From M3007 sp046316495 (lineage in GTDB: Bacteria > Bacteroidota > Bacteroidia > Chitinophagales > Saprospiraceae): a stretch of DNA of 64,000 bases. The translations under genes were made by a program, and so were the position numbers. The notes under the pieces are model-generated. The model saw only the letters and a list, made by a program, of their open reading frames with translations. It ran no database searches and had not been told where the DNA came from. Below, piece after piece: positions 1-8,343 of the stretch (positions within the stretch are counted from its first letter, which is position 1; the number at the start of each line of letters is the position of its first letter). The stretch lies in NCBI GenBank assembly GCA_046316495.1, contig JBKDAM010000160.1, forward strand, positions 1 through 64,000, given 5' to 3'.

Positions 1-1148
1 TGGAAAAGCTGCTTTTCACAAACTTCTACCCCAGTTGGAATCATCAAACGCTCAAACTCAGCACGATTTTTTCGGGCAATTTGTTTGATTTTCTCTTCGT
101 ACTTTGGAGTAACGATACTGATGCTAACCCCGGTACGACCAGCACGACCGGTACGACCGGCGCGGTGGGTGTACGTTTCGATCTCATCTGGCATTCCGTA
201 GTTAATGACGTGGCTGATATCACTTACATCAATACCGCGTGCAGCGACATCAGTAGCAATCAATAATTGCAGGTTCCGCTCCCGAAAACGATTCATTACC
301 CGGTCTCGATCGCCTTGTGCGAGATCACCGTGCAACGCATCGGCATTATAGCCATCACGGATCATTTGCTCTGCAATCTCTTTGGTTTCGTTTTTGGTAC
401 GGCAGAAGATCAGACCATAGATGCCAGGATTGGCATCTACTACCCGTTTCAGGGTGGAAAACCGATCATCGGCACGGCAAACATAATATTGGTGAACAAT
501 ATTTTTATTTACCTCATTTTTCCCGCCTACGTTGAGTTCTTTTGGATCCTCCATGTAATTATGGGCTATCCTGCGCACCTCATCGGGCATGGTTGCTGAA
601 AACAACCAAATAGATTCCCGCGCGGTTACCGCTCCGAGGATTGCCTCCAGTGGCTCCTGAAATCCCATGTTAAGCATTTCATCAGCCTCATCCAGGACCA
701 CGCGTTTCACGTTCTCCAATTTGGCAGCACGCCGCTCAATTAGGTCCACTAAGCGACCTGGTGTAGCGACTACAATCTGAGCACCTGCCTTAATTTGTGC
801 TATTTGTGTGGTGATACTTGCCCCTCCATACACAGCCACTACTTTGTATTGGTGTGCAAACTTAGAGTAGTTCTCTAGATCACTGGCCACTTGAACACAT
901 AATTCACGCGTAGGGCATAGCACCACCGCTTGAATTCCTCGTTCAGCAGGATCAATTAATTGTAACAGTGGGAGACCAAATGCAGCTGTTTTTCCAGTAC
1001 CGGTTTGCGCCAGCGCGATAAGATCACCTTCAGTTGTTAATGCGTGGGGAATTACTAAGGATTGAACAGGGGTTGGGGTCTCAAAACCAAGGCTTTCGAT
1101 ACCTTGGAGGAGTTCGGGGGCTAACCCCAAATCTTTAAATGATGTCAT
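1..1148 (-). CDS. DEAD-box ATP-dependent RNA helicase (3' end cut by window edge)
   Basis: This encodes a DEAD-box RNA helicase that unwinds RNA duplexes, probably in ribosome assembly or mRNA turnover in the cytoplasm. Translating the minus strand from the ATG at 1146-1148 gives MTSFKDLGLAPELL, a typical Q-motif beginning (GFETPTPVQ). Walker A (AQTGTGKTAAF), PTREL, the DEAD box (VLDEADEML), the SAT motif and motif VI (HRAGRTGRAGRTG) follow in order, so both RecA-like domains are present. About 382 residues are visible, and the reading frame runs off base 1 before any stop, so the C-terminal tail is missing. A terminator separates it from the ribosomal genes upstream. The family is certain; which paralogue (CsdA/DeaD-like or RhlE-like) is not decidable without the tail. 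Confidence 0.95.
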   Translation of the reverse strand, partial: MTSFKDLGLAPELLQGIESLGFETPTPVQSLVIPHALTTEGDLIALAQTGTGKTAAFGLPLLQLIDPAERGIQAVVLCPTRELCVQVASDLENYSKFAHQYKVVAVYGGASITTQIAQIKAGAQIVVATPGRLVDLIERRAAKLENVKRVVLDEADEMLNMGFQEPLEAILGAVTARESIWLFSATMPDEVRRIAHNYMEDPKELNVGGKNEVNKNIVHQYYVCRADDRFSTLKRVVDANPGIYGLIFCRTKNETKEIAEQMIRDGYNADALHGDLAQGDRDRVMNRFRERNLQLLIATDVAARGIDVSDISHVINYGMPDEIETYTHRAGRTGRAGRTGVSISIVTPKYEEKIKQIARKNRAEFERLMIPTGVEVCEKQLF

Positions 1149-1167
1149 TCTAAAAATCGCCTTACGG

Positions 1168-1213
1168 CAAAAAAACGAGGATCAATCCTCCGGACGGGGG
1201 GAATGATCCTCGT
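1168..1213 (-). terminator. Rho-independent terminator after the DUF4295 gene
   Basis: A 10-bp perfect stem (1175-1184 with 1204-1213, ACGAGGATCA/TGATCCTCGT) is followed on the minus strand by a run of seven T. It lies just downstream of the DUF4295-bL33-bL28 genes and isolates them from the helicase gene. Confidence 0.85.
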
Positions 1214-1246
1214 ATTGAGTAATACTATGAATATGTGGACTTGCTG

Positions 1247-1423
1247 TTAAATACCAGCAAAGAAATCCTTCACTTTGTCCTTGTGAACAATCGCTGTCTT
1301 ATAAGTGTAGCGACCAGTTACAGGGTCTTTAATCGATTTTACTACTTTTACGTGATCTTTACCCGATCCGGCGTTGGCTGCACGCTGGGCTACACGGGCG
1401 TTTTTTGATACTTTCTTTGCCAT
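1247..1423 (-). CDS. DUF4295 family small basic protein
   Basis: A 58-residue, Lys-rich protein starting MAKKVSKNARVAQRAANAG and ending KVKDFFAGI. It matches the DUF4295 family, which in Bacteroidota is found next to the genes for bL28 and bL33, exactly as here. Its role is not established; the location suggests a ribosome-associated accessory protein. It is the last gene of the cluster and is followed by a strong terminator. No SD sequence precedes the ATG, as is usual in the phylum. Confidence is high for gene reality and family, low for function. Confidence 0.9.
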   Translation of the reverse strand: MAKKVSKNARVAQRAANAGSGKDHVKVVKSIKDPVTGRYTYKTAIVHKDKVKDFFAGI

Positions 1424-1479
1424 AACGCAAAAAGGAGGTTAAAGTTGAGAAATGAAACCGAAATAAATAACCTACCAGA

Positions 1480-1668
1480 TTACTTAATCTCGCGATGCAC
1501 CGTATACTTGCGCATGATGGCGTTATATTTCTTTAACTCCAAACGCTCAGTGGTGTTTTTACGGTTCTTTTCAGTTACGTAACGAGACGTTCCTGGCAGA
1601 CCACTTGTTTTATGCTCAGTGCACTCAAGAATAATTTGAATGCGATTGCCTTTACTTTTCTTTGCCAT
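1480..1668 (-). CDS. rpmG: 50S ribosomal protein bL33
   Basis: A 62-residue large-subunit ribosomal protein. The basic N-terminus (MAKKSKGNRIQIILECTEH), the TSRYVTEKNRKNTTERLELKKY core and the C-terminal HREIK are characteristic of bL33. Only one Cys is present, so it is the zinc-free (C-minus) form that lacks paired CxxC motifs. It sits between rpmB and the DUF4295 gene and is probably co-transcribed with both. Confidence 0.97.
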   Translation of the reverse strand: MAKKSKGNRIQIILECTEHKTSGLPGTSRYVTEKNRKNTTERLELKKYNAIMRKYTVHREIK

Positions 1669-1722
1669 ACTAGTAGGGTATGATAGAGTGTAATTTAATT
1701 AGAGAACAATCGGTGAATACAA

Positions 1723-1986
1723 TTAGAAACCTACTACAGGCTCGGAGTTAAATACTACCTCTCCCTTCTTTTCGAGTTTCTGAATGTACTGGTAAATACC
1801 TAATTTGCTAATGGTACGGATAGCAGCTGCGCTCACCTTCAACGTCACCCATTCTCCGGTTTCAGGAATGAAAAAACGCTTAACATGCAAATTCGGGTAA
1901 AAACGACGCTTCGTTTTGCGGTTGGAGTGCGAAACGTGATTGCCAGTTATTGGCTTTTTACCCGTCAAATCACAAACTTTTGCCAT
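1723..1986 (-). CDS. rpmB: 50S ribosomal protein bL28
   Basis: An 87-residue large-subunit protein. The N-terminal MAKVCDLTGKKPITGNHVSH, then NRKTKRRFYPNLHVKRF and a C-terminal region with SKLGIYQYI, are typical bL28 signatures. It is the first protein gene of the rpmB-rpmG-DUF4295 cluster. The tRNA-Arg gene lies 75 nt upstream on the same strand with a good promoter in front of it, and I see no terminator between them, so tRNA and ribosomal genes may share a transcript. Confidence 0.97.
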   Translation of the reverse strand: MAKVCDLTGKKPITGNHVSHSNRKTKRRFYPNLHVKRFFIPETGEWVTLKVSAAAIRTISKLGIYQYIQKLEKKGEVVFNSEPVVGF

Positions 1987-2061
1987 GACTAAATTCTTAT
2001 TGAATACCGATGTTTTCTAAAAATGAAGTGTGTGAACAAAAATGCTCACACACCTTTCTTG

Positions 2062-2134
2062 TGACTCCGAGAGGACTCGAACCTCTAACCTTCTGATCCG
2101 TAGTCAGATGCTCTATCCATTAAGCTACGGAGCC
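2062..2134 (-). tRNA. tRNA-Arg (anticodon ACG)
   Basis: The minus strand folds into a 73-nt cloverleaf. The acceptor stem is GGCTCCG/CGGAGTC with discriminator A, the T loop contains GGTTCGAGTCC, and the anticodon stem TCTGA/TCAGA encloses CTACGGA, giving anticodon ACG (expected to be edited to ICG and to read CGU, CGC and CGA). CCA is not encoded in the gene. Confidence 0.96.
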
Positions 2135-2156
2135 AAACCCTAATCATTTCGGGCTG

Positions 2157-2189
2157 CAAAGGTAATTCAACCACTGTGAAATTACCAAA
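2157..2189 (-). promoter_or_regulatory. Bacteroidota-type promoter for tRNA-Arg and possibly rpmB
   Basis: On the minus strand TTTG, 21 nt, then TACCTTTG matches the phylum's -33/-7 consensus (TTTG and TAnnTTTG). The -7 element ends about 22 nt before the tRNA 5' end, a sensible leader for a tRNA precursor. Confidence 0.7.
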
Positions 2190-2197
2190 TAGTTTTT

Positions 2198-3871
2198 TTA
2201 AATTTTTACAAATTTCTTTTGAACCATGGCCTTGCCCTTCCCTAATAGGAGTACATAGGTCCCAGCTGGCCATTGTTGAACATCCAAAAGTACCCGTTTT
2301 GACTCAAATGAAGGAGGCGTGAAATCCAAATCAGTCCTTATCACACCATATTGGTCCCTTGCCATCATGAGTTGCCCCAGCATGTTGTATACCCTGAACA
2401 CATAATCATCCGAGTAGTCCGGTGTTTGGTACCGGATCTCTAAAAGAGAGCGTACTGGATTTGGGCGAAGATCCAAAACATCCAATGGGCCCGTGATACC
2501 GGAGCACAATTCCATAATCTCTTCCACTGCGACCGATACTTCTAGCCGACCTCCAGTAGTGGTCAAGCCTTCTAACGTTGGCTCTGGAGTGACACTTTCC
2601 AAAAGAAGGTCCCGAACTCTACGAGCGCAATCCACCGGCTGCGTTAAAGCATCCGCAACAAAACCATCGCATTTTACACTATAAAGTAAAGCCAAGGCGC
2701 CCGATGCATGGGGACAAGCCGCGGAGGTGCCTCCAAAACTTCCGCACCAAGTCGTATCTGTCGAAGTTACTACCCGATTAGTCGTCGTAAAGGTCCCCTG
2801 CCCCGGAGATCCAAGATCAATAGAAGTAGCTCCGTACCCTGCATTTACTACCCTCCTGCCGGTATTCACCTCTACATTCGTAACCGTAACTAAAAATTCA
2901 CTTCCGCAAGTCGTAGGCATATCGCCCGCCTCATCTACGTTCCTGTCTGCATTAGCGGTGGCGCCTACACTTATAATCCCCACTGCCCCGAGCGAGTCGT
3001 AAACAGCGCACCAGAGTGGATAATCTTCCGGGAATACGTTGTCAATCCCAAATGAAGCATTGGTTGATACCACAAAAGCCCCCTGCTGCCCCTGTGTACT
3101 ATTGTAAAGCCTACGCATTTCACTGGCATAATAATAGGCACCCACAATTTCATCTTCAAAGCGTACATTAACAAAGGGCATGATCTGAACATTCCAATTG
3201 ACTCCGGTCACGCCAAAACCATTGTTACCACGGGCACCCACAATACCGCAAACCGAAGTGCCATGACTACTTCCTGTACCATTTCCGTCACCTACGCCAG
3301 CCGCATCCCAGCCAATGTAGTCATCTATGTAACCGTTGTTGTCATCATCCAACCCATTATCAGGTACTTCCTTATAATTACGCCACCAGTTTGGGATCAG
3401 ATCCGGATGCTCTTTTTGCATACCTTTTTCCAAAACCGCTACTACAATCGTATCCCCAGCAGGGGTAAGTCCTCCCGTTGTATTCTCCCAAGCCTTTTTC
3501 ATTCCGATTAACCCCATGTCCCGCTGCTCTATCCAATATTCATCGTTCGGAACGACATCCCGCTCCTCCACTTCATGATTCCATTGAGCCAGCCGGATGC
3601 CCGGCAAAGCCCTCCACTTCTGTAACTGTGCAGCGTCTGCCTCCCTTGGCCCAACAGGCTCCAACTGCACCTTATAGATGCGCCAACGCGGGGCGATTGA
3701 CTTCCACTCTAAGACCACCCGATTCGCACTTTGCTCCATTCGGTCGAGCATCGTTTCTATATCTGCACCCAATTCCAATTGGATCAATACCTCATCTGGC
3801 TTGATAGATTGACCTACCACTACACGGTAAGCAGCAAGAAAGAAAAGGAACAACCAAGTTCGCTTCGTCAT
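2198..3871 (-). CDS. Secreted S8 (subtilisin-like) peptidase homologue with T9SS sorting domain; catalytic Asp replaced by Glu
   Basis: A 557-residue exported protein. Residues 1-21 form a signal peptide, about 25-105 resemble a propeptide/inhibitor region, 120-455 are the S8 fold and the last ~80 residues form a type A T9SS sorting domain (LRPNPVRSLLEIRY near its start, FVKI at the end). The His motif (HGTSVCGIVGA, H203), oxyanion Asn (N271, STNASFG) and nucleophile (GGTSAACPHASG, S383) are intact. The Asp motif, normally V-x-D-T/S-G, reads VAVLEKG, so the catalytic Asp is Glu148 (codon GAA, 3428-3430). Activity may be reduced, altered or lost. It lies 21 nt downstream of the amidohydrolase gene and may share its transcript. 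Family and export are well supported; enzymatic activity is uncertain. Confidence 0.93.
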   Translation of the reverse strand: MTKRTWLFLFFLAAYRVVVGQSIKPDEVLIQLELGADIETMLDRMEQSANRVVLEWKSIAPRWRIYKVQLEPVGPREADAAQLQKWRALPGIRLAQWNHEVEERDVVPNDEYWIEQRDMGLIGMKKAWENTTGGLTPAGDTIVVAVLEKGMQKEHPDLIPNWWRNYKEVPDNGLDDDNNGYIDDYIGWDAAGVGDGNGTGSSHGTSVCGIVGARGNNGFGVTGVNWNVQIMPFVNVRFEDEIVGAYYYASEMRRLYNSTQGQQGAFVVSTNASFGIDNVFPEDYPLWCAVYDSLGAVGIISVGATANADRNVDEAGDMPTTCGSEFLVTVTNVEVNTGRRVVNAGYGATSIDLGSPGQGTFTTTNRVVTSTDTTWCGSFGGTSAACPHASGALALLYSVKCDGFVADALTQPVDCARRVRDLLLESVTPEPTLEGLTTTGGRLEVSVAVEEIMELCSGITGPLDVLDLRPNPVRSLLEIRYQTPDYSDDYVFRVYNMLGQLMMARDQYGVIRTDLDFTPPSFESKRVLLDVQQWPAGTYVLLLGKGKAMVQKKFVKI

Positions 3872-3892
3872 AAATAAATCTCTTTTTGTGTT

Positions 3893-5074
3893 TTAAAGTA
3901 AACGACGCACACGAGTAGCAGCTTGCAGTTTCCAATCAGGCCCCATTTCAGACAACAAAAGTATCCCCGGCCGCTTACCTGGCTCCAGACTACCCAGGGT
4001 ATCATCGAAGCCCAAAGCCTCCGCCCCATTCAACGTGGCCCAGCGCAATAAATAATCGAAACCCACATAACTTTGGAAACGAGCAATCGTCTTCATCTCC
4101 TCTAATATACTCAATTGCCAATTGGACGTAAGACTATCGGTACCAATCGTCACTTTGGCATTACTGTGAATAAAAGCGGCGTAATCCGGCAAACGGTTTT
4201 CGATATATAAATTTGCGTTCGGACAGGTAGCCCAGTAAACATGCTGTGACCACTCCTGAGCAGCTTGGATCTTTTCCCGGTCTACCAATGTATTGTGCAC
4301 AAATAAGGTGCGATTATGTGCCGCTAGGTTGTCCATAGCGTAATAAATTGCTGATTTTCCTGTTGGCTCAAAGTGATCCAAGGAAATGCCAAAGCTGGAA
4401 TAAAAAGATAAAAAATCACCCTTTTTATTTAAAAAAAGCTGATTCTCCGGGGGAGTCTCCTCGTTATGAATCGAAATCGTTGCCCCTCCTGATGGATTAA
4501 ATTCATTGATGAGGCGAAACAAGGCCTGACTCACAGAATAAGGAGCATGAGGCACCAGGGTCCGGGCACTCCCTTGTGCCAGATCCAATTCCTCCCAAAC
4601 AGCACGCCCTTTATCCAGGGTCGAAACAGCTTGGTCCTCTTGTAAGAAGTCAAACACCTCCACAAATGTGTGGTACCGCATCCGGCCGCTTGATTTGATC
4701 CGAAAAGTATCCGTAGTATTTGAGATATCACCTAATGCCACGATCCCATTTTCAAGCATCTCGTGCTCAGCCATCCGGATCGCCTCTTGAATTTGCTCCA
4801 TTTCAGCCCCCCGTTTGGTCACTACCCCCGTAATAAAAGGAATAAGCCCAGTCCCCGTGTCTACCTTTCCTTTCATGTGCGACAGCTCCAAATGACAGTG
4901 GGAATTTACAAAACCAGGAATTAAAACTCCTTCGTGCACCTCTAGTGTTTGCAAGTCGTGGTGCTCCCTTGATTCAATCGCTAAGATTTTGCCCGCATCA
5001 TCACAAATAATTACTCCTTCTTTTATCGGAGCAGAAATCACCGGACAAACCCAATCAGCAGTAATTTTTTTCAT
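3893..5074 (-). CDS. Metal-dependent amidohydrolase (cytosine deaminase/SAH-deaminase-like)
   Basis: A 393-residue cytoplasmic enzyme of the amidohydrolase superfamily (ATZ/TRZ-SsnA-MtaD branch), which hydrolytically deaminates purine- or pyrimidine-like substrates. An N-terminal beta-sandwich is followed by GFVNSHCHLELS with the metal-binding H59 and H61. The central motifs VPHAPYSVS, ISIHNEETPPENQLF and LFVHNTLVDREKI, and the catalytic Asp in TIGTDSLTSN, are all present. The exact substrate cannot be read from the sequence; aminodeoxyfutalosine deaminase of the futalosine menaquinone route is one candidate among several. The start codon lies only 15 nt from that of the divergent kinase-like gene. 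Confidence 0.88.
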   Translation of the reverse strand: MKKITADWVCPVISAPIKEGVIICDDAGKILAIESREHHDLQTLEVHEGVLIPGFVNSHCHLELSHMKGKVDTGTGLIPFITGVVTKRGAEMEQIQEAIRMAEHEMLENGIVALGDISNTTDTFRIKSSGRMRYHTFVEVFDFLQEDQAVSTLDKGRAVWEELDLAQGSARTLVPHAPYSVSQALFRLINEFNPSGGATISIHNEETPPENQLFLNKKGDFLSFYSSFGISLDHFEPTGKSAIYYAMDNLAAHNRTLFVHNTLVDREKIQAAQEWSQHVYWATCPNANLYIENRLPDYAAFIHSNAKVTIGTDSLTSNWQLSILEEMKTIARFQSYVGFDYLLRWATLNGAEALGFDDTLGSLEPGKRPGILLLSEMGPDWKLQAATRVRRLL

Positions 5075-5089
5075 AATCTTGCAAAGAAA

Positions 5090-6169
5090 ATGGATTCAAT
5101 CGACTTGACCGGAATCCAATCAAAAATATTACAGATGTTTAACGAAATTAGTCAGGAAATACTCGACGCCTTTTTCCCCTCTATGAGCCCTCAGTCCCTC
5201 CAACCCATAGGAGAGGGATTGATTAACGAAACCTTTCTCCTTCAGTTTCCTAATCATCAGCGTTGGATAATACAGAGGATTAACACCGCTTTGTTCCAGA
5301 ACCCCAAGGCACTGATGGAGAACTTTGTCGCGATTGCCCGGCACCTTCAATCCTCCCAACAATACCCGCTTCAAGTCATTTATCCACATCCTACCCGCTC
5401 TGGCCAATATTATGAAGAGGATTCAATCGGAAATTGCTGGAGGGTTTTCCCTTTTATAGAAGACACCTTTGCTCCTGTTGCCCTCCCTAGTCCCGAACAA
5501 GCTTTCCAGGCCGCAAAAGGATATGGTTCCTTTTTTAAAGCCCTTTCCGATTTTCCTCCGGAGCAGCTCTATCAACCCCTGCCAGGGTTTCATGATACCC
5601 TCTCCAGGTACACTGCCTTCAAAACACTTCTTGAAAAAGATCCAGTCGGACGGCTCAGTCGAGTAGCTAAAGAGGTACAAGTGTTGCTGGAAGCCGAACA
5701 GTATGCTCAGGAAGTAGACAACTTAATCCAAAAAGGAATCCTGCCTATCCGGGTTACACACAATGACACCAAAGCAGGAAATGTTTTGCTGCATCATTCC
5801 GATGGTTCCGCCGCCGCCGTAATCGACTGGGACACCGTGATGCCCGGCACGGTATTATCCGATTACGGAGATATGGTACGGACATTTGTGCCCGACCGCG
5901 TAGAAGATGCTCCCATCCCTGGGTTTCAACTTAGGAAAGAGGTGTGGCAAGCCCTCGACGCTGGCTTCCTGGAGACTGCTGGCGACCAGCTTCTGCCAGC
6001 AGAACGGACTTACCTAAAACTGGGTGCCAAATGGATCGTAACAGAACAAGCCTTGCGCTTTTTAACCGATTACCTGGCAGGAGACGTTTATTATAAAACG
6101 AAGCATTCAGAGCACAACCTCGAACGCGCCTGCAACCAACTGGAACTTCTGCGGTTACTGGGGGATTAA
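5090..6169 (+). CDS. Aminoglycoside/choline-kinase-fold phosphotransferase (NahK/APH-like)
   Basis: A 359-residue cytoplasmic kinase of the APH fold. A small ATP-binding lobe (IGEGLINETFLLQF, RWIIQRIN) precedes the catalytic loop RVTHNDTKAGNVLL, which has the Asp and Asn of the Brenner motif, and the metal-binding IDWDTVMPGTVLSDYGD. Length and the glycine-rich start resemble N-acetylhexosamine 1-kinase, so a sugar substrate is more likely than an antibiotic; this is an inference. The start is ambiguous: the ATG at 5090 gives 359 residues, while that at 5135 (MFNEISQ) begins at a conserved-looking helix and would widen the gap to the divergent gene from 15 to 60 nt. Confidence 0.85.
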   Translation: MDSIDLTGIQSKILQMFNEISQEILDAFFPSMSPQSLQPIGEGLINETFLLQFPNHQRWIIQRINTALFQNPKALMENFVAIARHLQSSQQYPLQVIYPHPTRSGQYYEEDSIGNCWRVFPFIEDTFAPVALPSPEQAFQAAKGYGSFFKALSDFPPEQLYQPLPGFHDTLSRYTAFKTLLEKDPVGRLSRVAKEVQVLLEAEQYAQEVDNLIQKGILPIRVTHNDTKAGNVLLHHSDGSAAAVIDWDTVMPGTVLSDYGDMVRTFVPDRVEDAPIPGFQLRKEVWQALDAGFLETAGDQLLPAERTYLKLGAKWIVTEQALRFLTDYLAGDVYYKTKHSEHNLERACNQLELLRLLGD

Positions 6170-6180
6170 CCTAGACCGCA

Positions 6181-6214
6181 AAAGGGTACCCTATCCAGCG
6201 ATAGAGTACCCTTT
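6181..6214. terminator. Terminator hairpin between convergent genes
   Basis: 15-nt arms (6181-6195 and 6200-6214), 14 of 15 paired, enclose a 4-nt loop, with short T-rich tails on both strands. It stands between the kinase-like gene and the convergent M43 protease gene and could serve both. Confidence 0.7.
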
Positions 6215-6266
6215 CTTCGGCTATGTATACAAAAGTCCTAAAATGAACGCTTAGGTATCCTTTAAT

Positions 6267-8213
6267 TTATTTTTGAATAATCAGCTTGCGAGTTGAAGCA
6301 CTTTCACCATTCAACAAGCGCACGAGGTACACACCATTTGATAAGCTTTCCAAATCAATAGAATGCTGATTGGTTCCACGAACAAAAAGTACGTTCTCTT
6401 CCAGCACTACCCGTCCGGAGGCGTCCATTAATACAATCTGGGCATCGCTGTCGGACTCTTGCTCTACTTCAATGGTAAGTTTGGAATTCGCCGGATTAGG
6501 GAACATACCAAAGCCTTGTGATACAAAGGTTACAGGAACCTCCAATCTAGTCTCAGAACCTTCACTGGTTTCCTCCGTCCGCCAAGGAGTAGCACTTAAA
6601 CTTACAGTCAGGTTGTAGCAGTCAGTTGCACTCCAAGCATTGTTGTATCCAAATACGTAGGCGCGGTATTGAGAGCTCACCACCGTGGTATTGAAGCGAA
6701 TAACCTCATTGGCCAAACCAGGCTTTAACGAGGAAGCGACTAGCATATTCCCCCTGTACAAACGCAGATCATAGTCTTTTGGCAAATTCGTCAGGTCAAT
6801 CTTGATGTTGCGCGTTTCGGGGTTGTTGCTAAACTGGTAATAATCGCGATCGCCAAAACTGCCAATACGGGCCACAATGGTTGTACCTGTTGGGATAGGC
6901 TTCGCCGTATTCAACGAATTATTGCTTTCGTACTCGTCAGAGCAAACAACTGGCTCCGCAAGGGTAGTAAAATTAACAATAGCAGAGTGAACAGACAAAA
7001 TTGAATCGCAAAGGGATTGAACGCGGTACTGATAGCTCGTTCCTGCTGTCAAACCGTTTAATAAATGCGCAGTACCAATCAGACCTGTAACAGTAGTCCA
7101 GTTGGTAGCATTTAACGTCTTGTATTGCAACACATAACCCATGGTGCCACTAACAGGTGTCCAGTTGGCGATCGCACTGGTTTGCGAAACATTGGTTGCA
7201 TTCATTCCAATCGGAGCAGCGCAGATCGTACCAGTGACTGGAGGCAAAGCTCCTGGAGAACTCAACAATGGAAAACGAGGGCCATTCGGAGCAAAAAGAG
7301 CTTGCATACGTGCTTTTTGACCAGCTGTAAAGGCATTCATACAGGCATCATCCGTGTAGTCCATGTAGTTCATAAACATGTCACCATTTGGACCATTGCT
7401 ACAGCTGATTGCTGGAAAGGAAGGGCATCCATAATTCTCATCCGCCTGATTGGGGGTATCTGTTACTAGATCCGATCCTACACAAGAAATGCCATCGTCG
7501 CCCCATATATGGCGAAGATTCAACCAGTGACCCACTTCGTGCGTGGCAGTACGACCCTTGTTAAAAGGGAACAAGGCTGTTCCGGAATTTCCAAAATACT
7601 GATAATCAATGACTACTCCATCAGTGGCAGCTGGGCCACCTGGAAACTGAGCGTATCCAAGAAGGCCACTCGTTAAATTACAAACCCAAATATTCAAGTA
7701 TTGATCGCGTGGCCAAGCATCTAAGCCACCAGCTGCAGCATATTTCACTGCGTCATTCGGTTCAAAACCAGTAACATTTGTCTGCTGACGACGAATTCCA
7801 TTCGTTGCATTGCCTTGAGGATCCCGGGCTGCCATCACAAAATTGATCTCACAATCAGCAGCAATAGATTGAAATGCCACAGGGGTATTGACTGCATCTG
7901 CGTTGAGACGGCGAAAATCCTGGTTCAAGATAGCTATCTGGGAATAAATTTGGTCATCGCTGATGTTCTCAACAGTAGAATTCCAAACTACATTTACTAC
8001 AACAGGAATTGTTACCACAATTCGCTCTTGAGCTCCACCCAAAGATTGAATGTATTCTTGGGTGTGACGCTCTATTTCTTCCACACGGGAACGAAAAGCG
8101 GGTGAATCAGACAAGTGTTGATGGAAAATATCTTCTGCTGCACAAGTGCGCTGCGCATTTATATTTCCATAAAAAAGAAATATAAATAGCGTTAGAAGGT
8201 GGGGAAACCGCAT
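6267..8213 (-). CDS. Secreted M43 (pappalysin-like) zinc metalloprotease with Fn3, PPC and T9SS domains
   Basis: A 648-residue exported protease. Order: signal peptide 1-20, propeptide to about 60, catalytic domain 65-310, fibronectin type III domain about 330-418, a PPC-type beta domain about 425-540 (DEYESNNSLNTAKPIPTG and DRDYYQF), and a T9SS sorting domain about 570-648 (FGMFPNPANSKLTIEVE to TRKLIIQK). The zinc site THEVGHWLNLRHIWGD supplies H225, E226, H229 and H235, and a Met-turn region MNYMDYTDDACMNAFTAGQ follows, as in mirolysin and ulilysin. All catalytic residues are intact. A very good promoter lies upstream, giving a leader of about 95 nt. Confidence 0.95.
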   Translation of the reverse strand: MRFPHLLTLFIFLFYGNINAQRTCAAEDIFHQHLSDSPAFRSRVEEIERHTQEYIQSLGGAQERIVVTIPVVVNVVWNSTVENISDDQIYSQIAILNQDFRRLNADAVNTPVAFQSIAADCEINFVMAARDPQGNATNGIRRQQTNVTGFEPNDAVKYAAAGGLDAWPRDQYLNIWVCNLTSGLLGYAQFPGGPAATDGVVIDYQYFGNSGTALFPFNKGRTATHEVGHWLNLRHIWGDDGISCVGSDLVTDTPNQADENYGCPSFPAISCSNGPNGDMFMNYMDYTDDACMNAFTAGQKARMQALFAPNGPRFPLLSSPGALPPVTGTICAAPIGMNATNVSQTSAIANWTPVSGTMGYVLQYKTLNATNWTTVTGLIGTAHLLNGLTAGTSYQYRVQSLCDSILSVHSAIVNFTTLAEPVVCSDEYESNNSLNTAKPIPTGTTIVARIGSFGDRDYYQFSNNPETRNIKIDLTNLPKDYDLRLYRGNMLVASSLKPGLANEVIRFNTTVVSSQYRAYVFGYNNAWSATDCYNLTVSLSATPWRTEETSEGSETRLEVPVTFVSQGFGMFPNPANSKLTIEVEQESDSDAQIVLMDASGRVVLEENVLFVRGTNQHSIDLESLSNGVYLVRLLNGESASTRKLIIQK

Positions 8214-8312
8214 AATAACCGACTATTTTAGATGAGTAAAAGAAGTATTAAAATAGATTAAAAAACGCGAGTCCATATTCGTAGAAATAATTCTGCAATA
8301 AAAGACCCGGCG

Positions 8313-8343
8313 CAAAGGTAACGATATTCGCTTTTTTTGCAAA
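8313..8343 (-). promoter_or_regulatory. Bacteroidota-type promoter of the M43 protease gene
   Basis: Minus strand: TTTG (8340-8343), exactly 19 nt, TACCTTTG (8313-8320). This is the best match to the phylum consensus in the window. Transcription would begin near 8307, about 95 nt before the start codon. Confidence 0.8.

Noticed and set aside
140..185. Short tandem-like repeat of ACGACC/GGTACGACC units
   Set aside because: On the minus strand it encodes the helicase motif VI (HRAGRTGRAGRTG), so the repetition is a protein signature.
1431..1440. AAAGGAGGTT, a perfect Shine-Dalgarno-like sequence
   Set aside because: It lies on the plus strand upstream of a minus-strand gene, so it is not read as an SD; the mRNA carries the complement.
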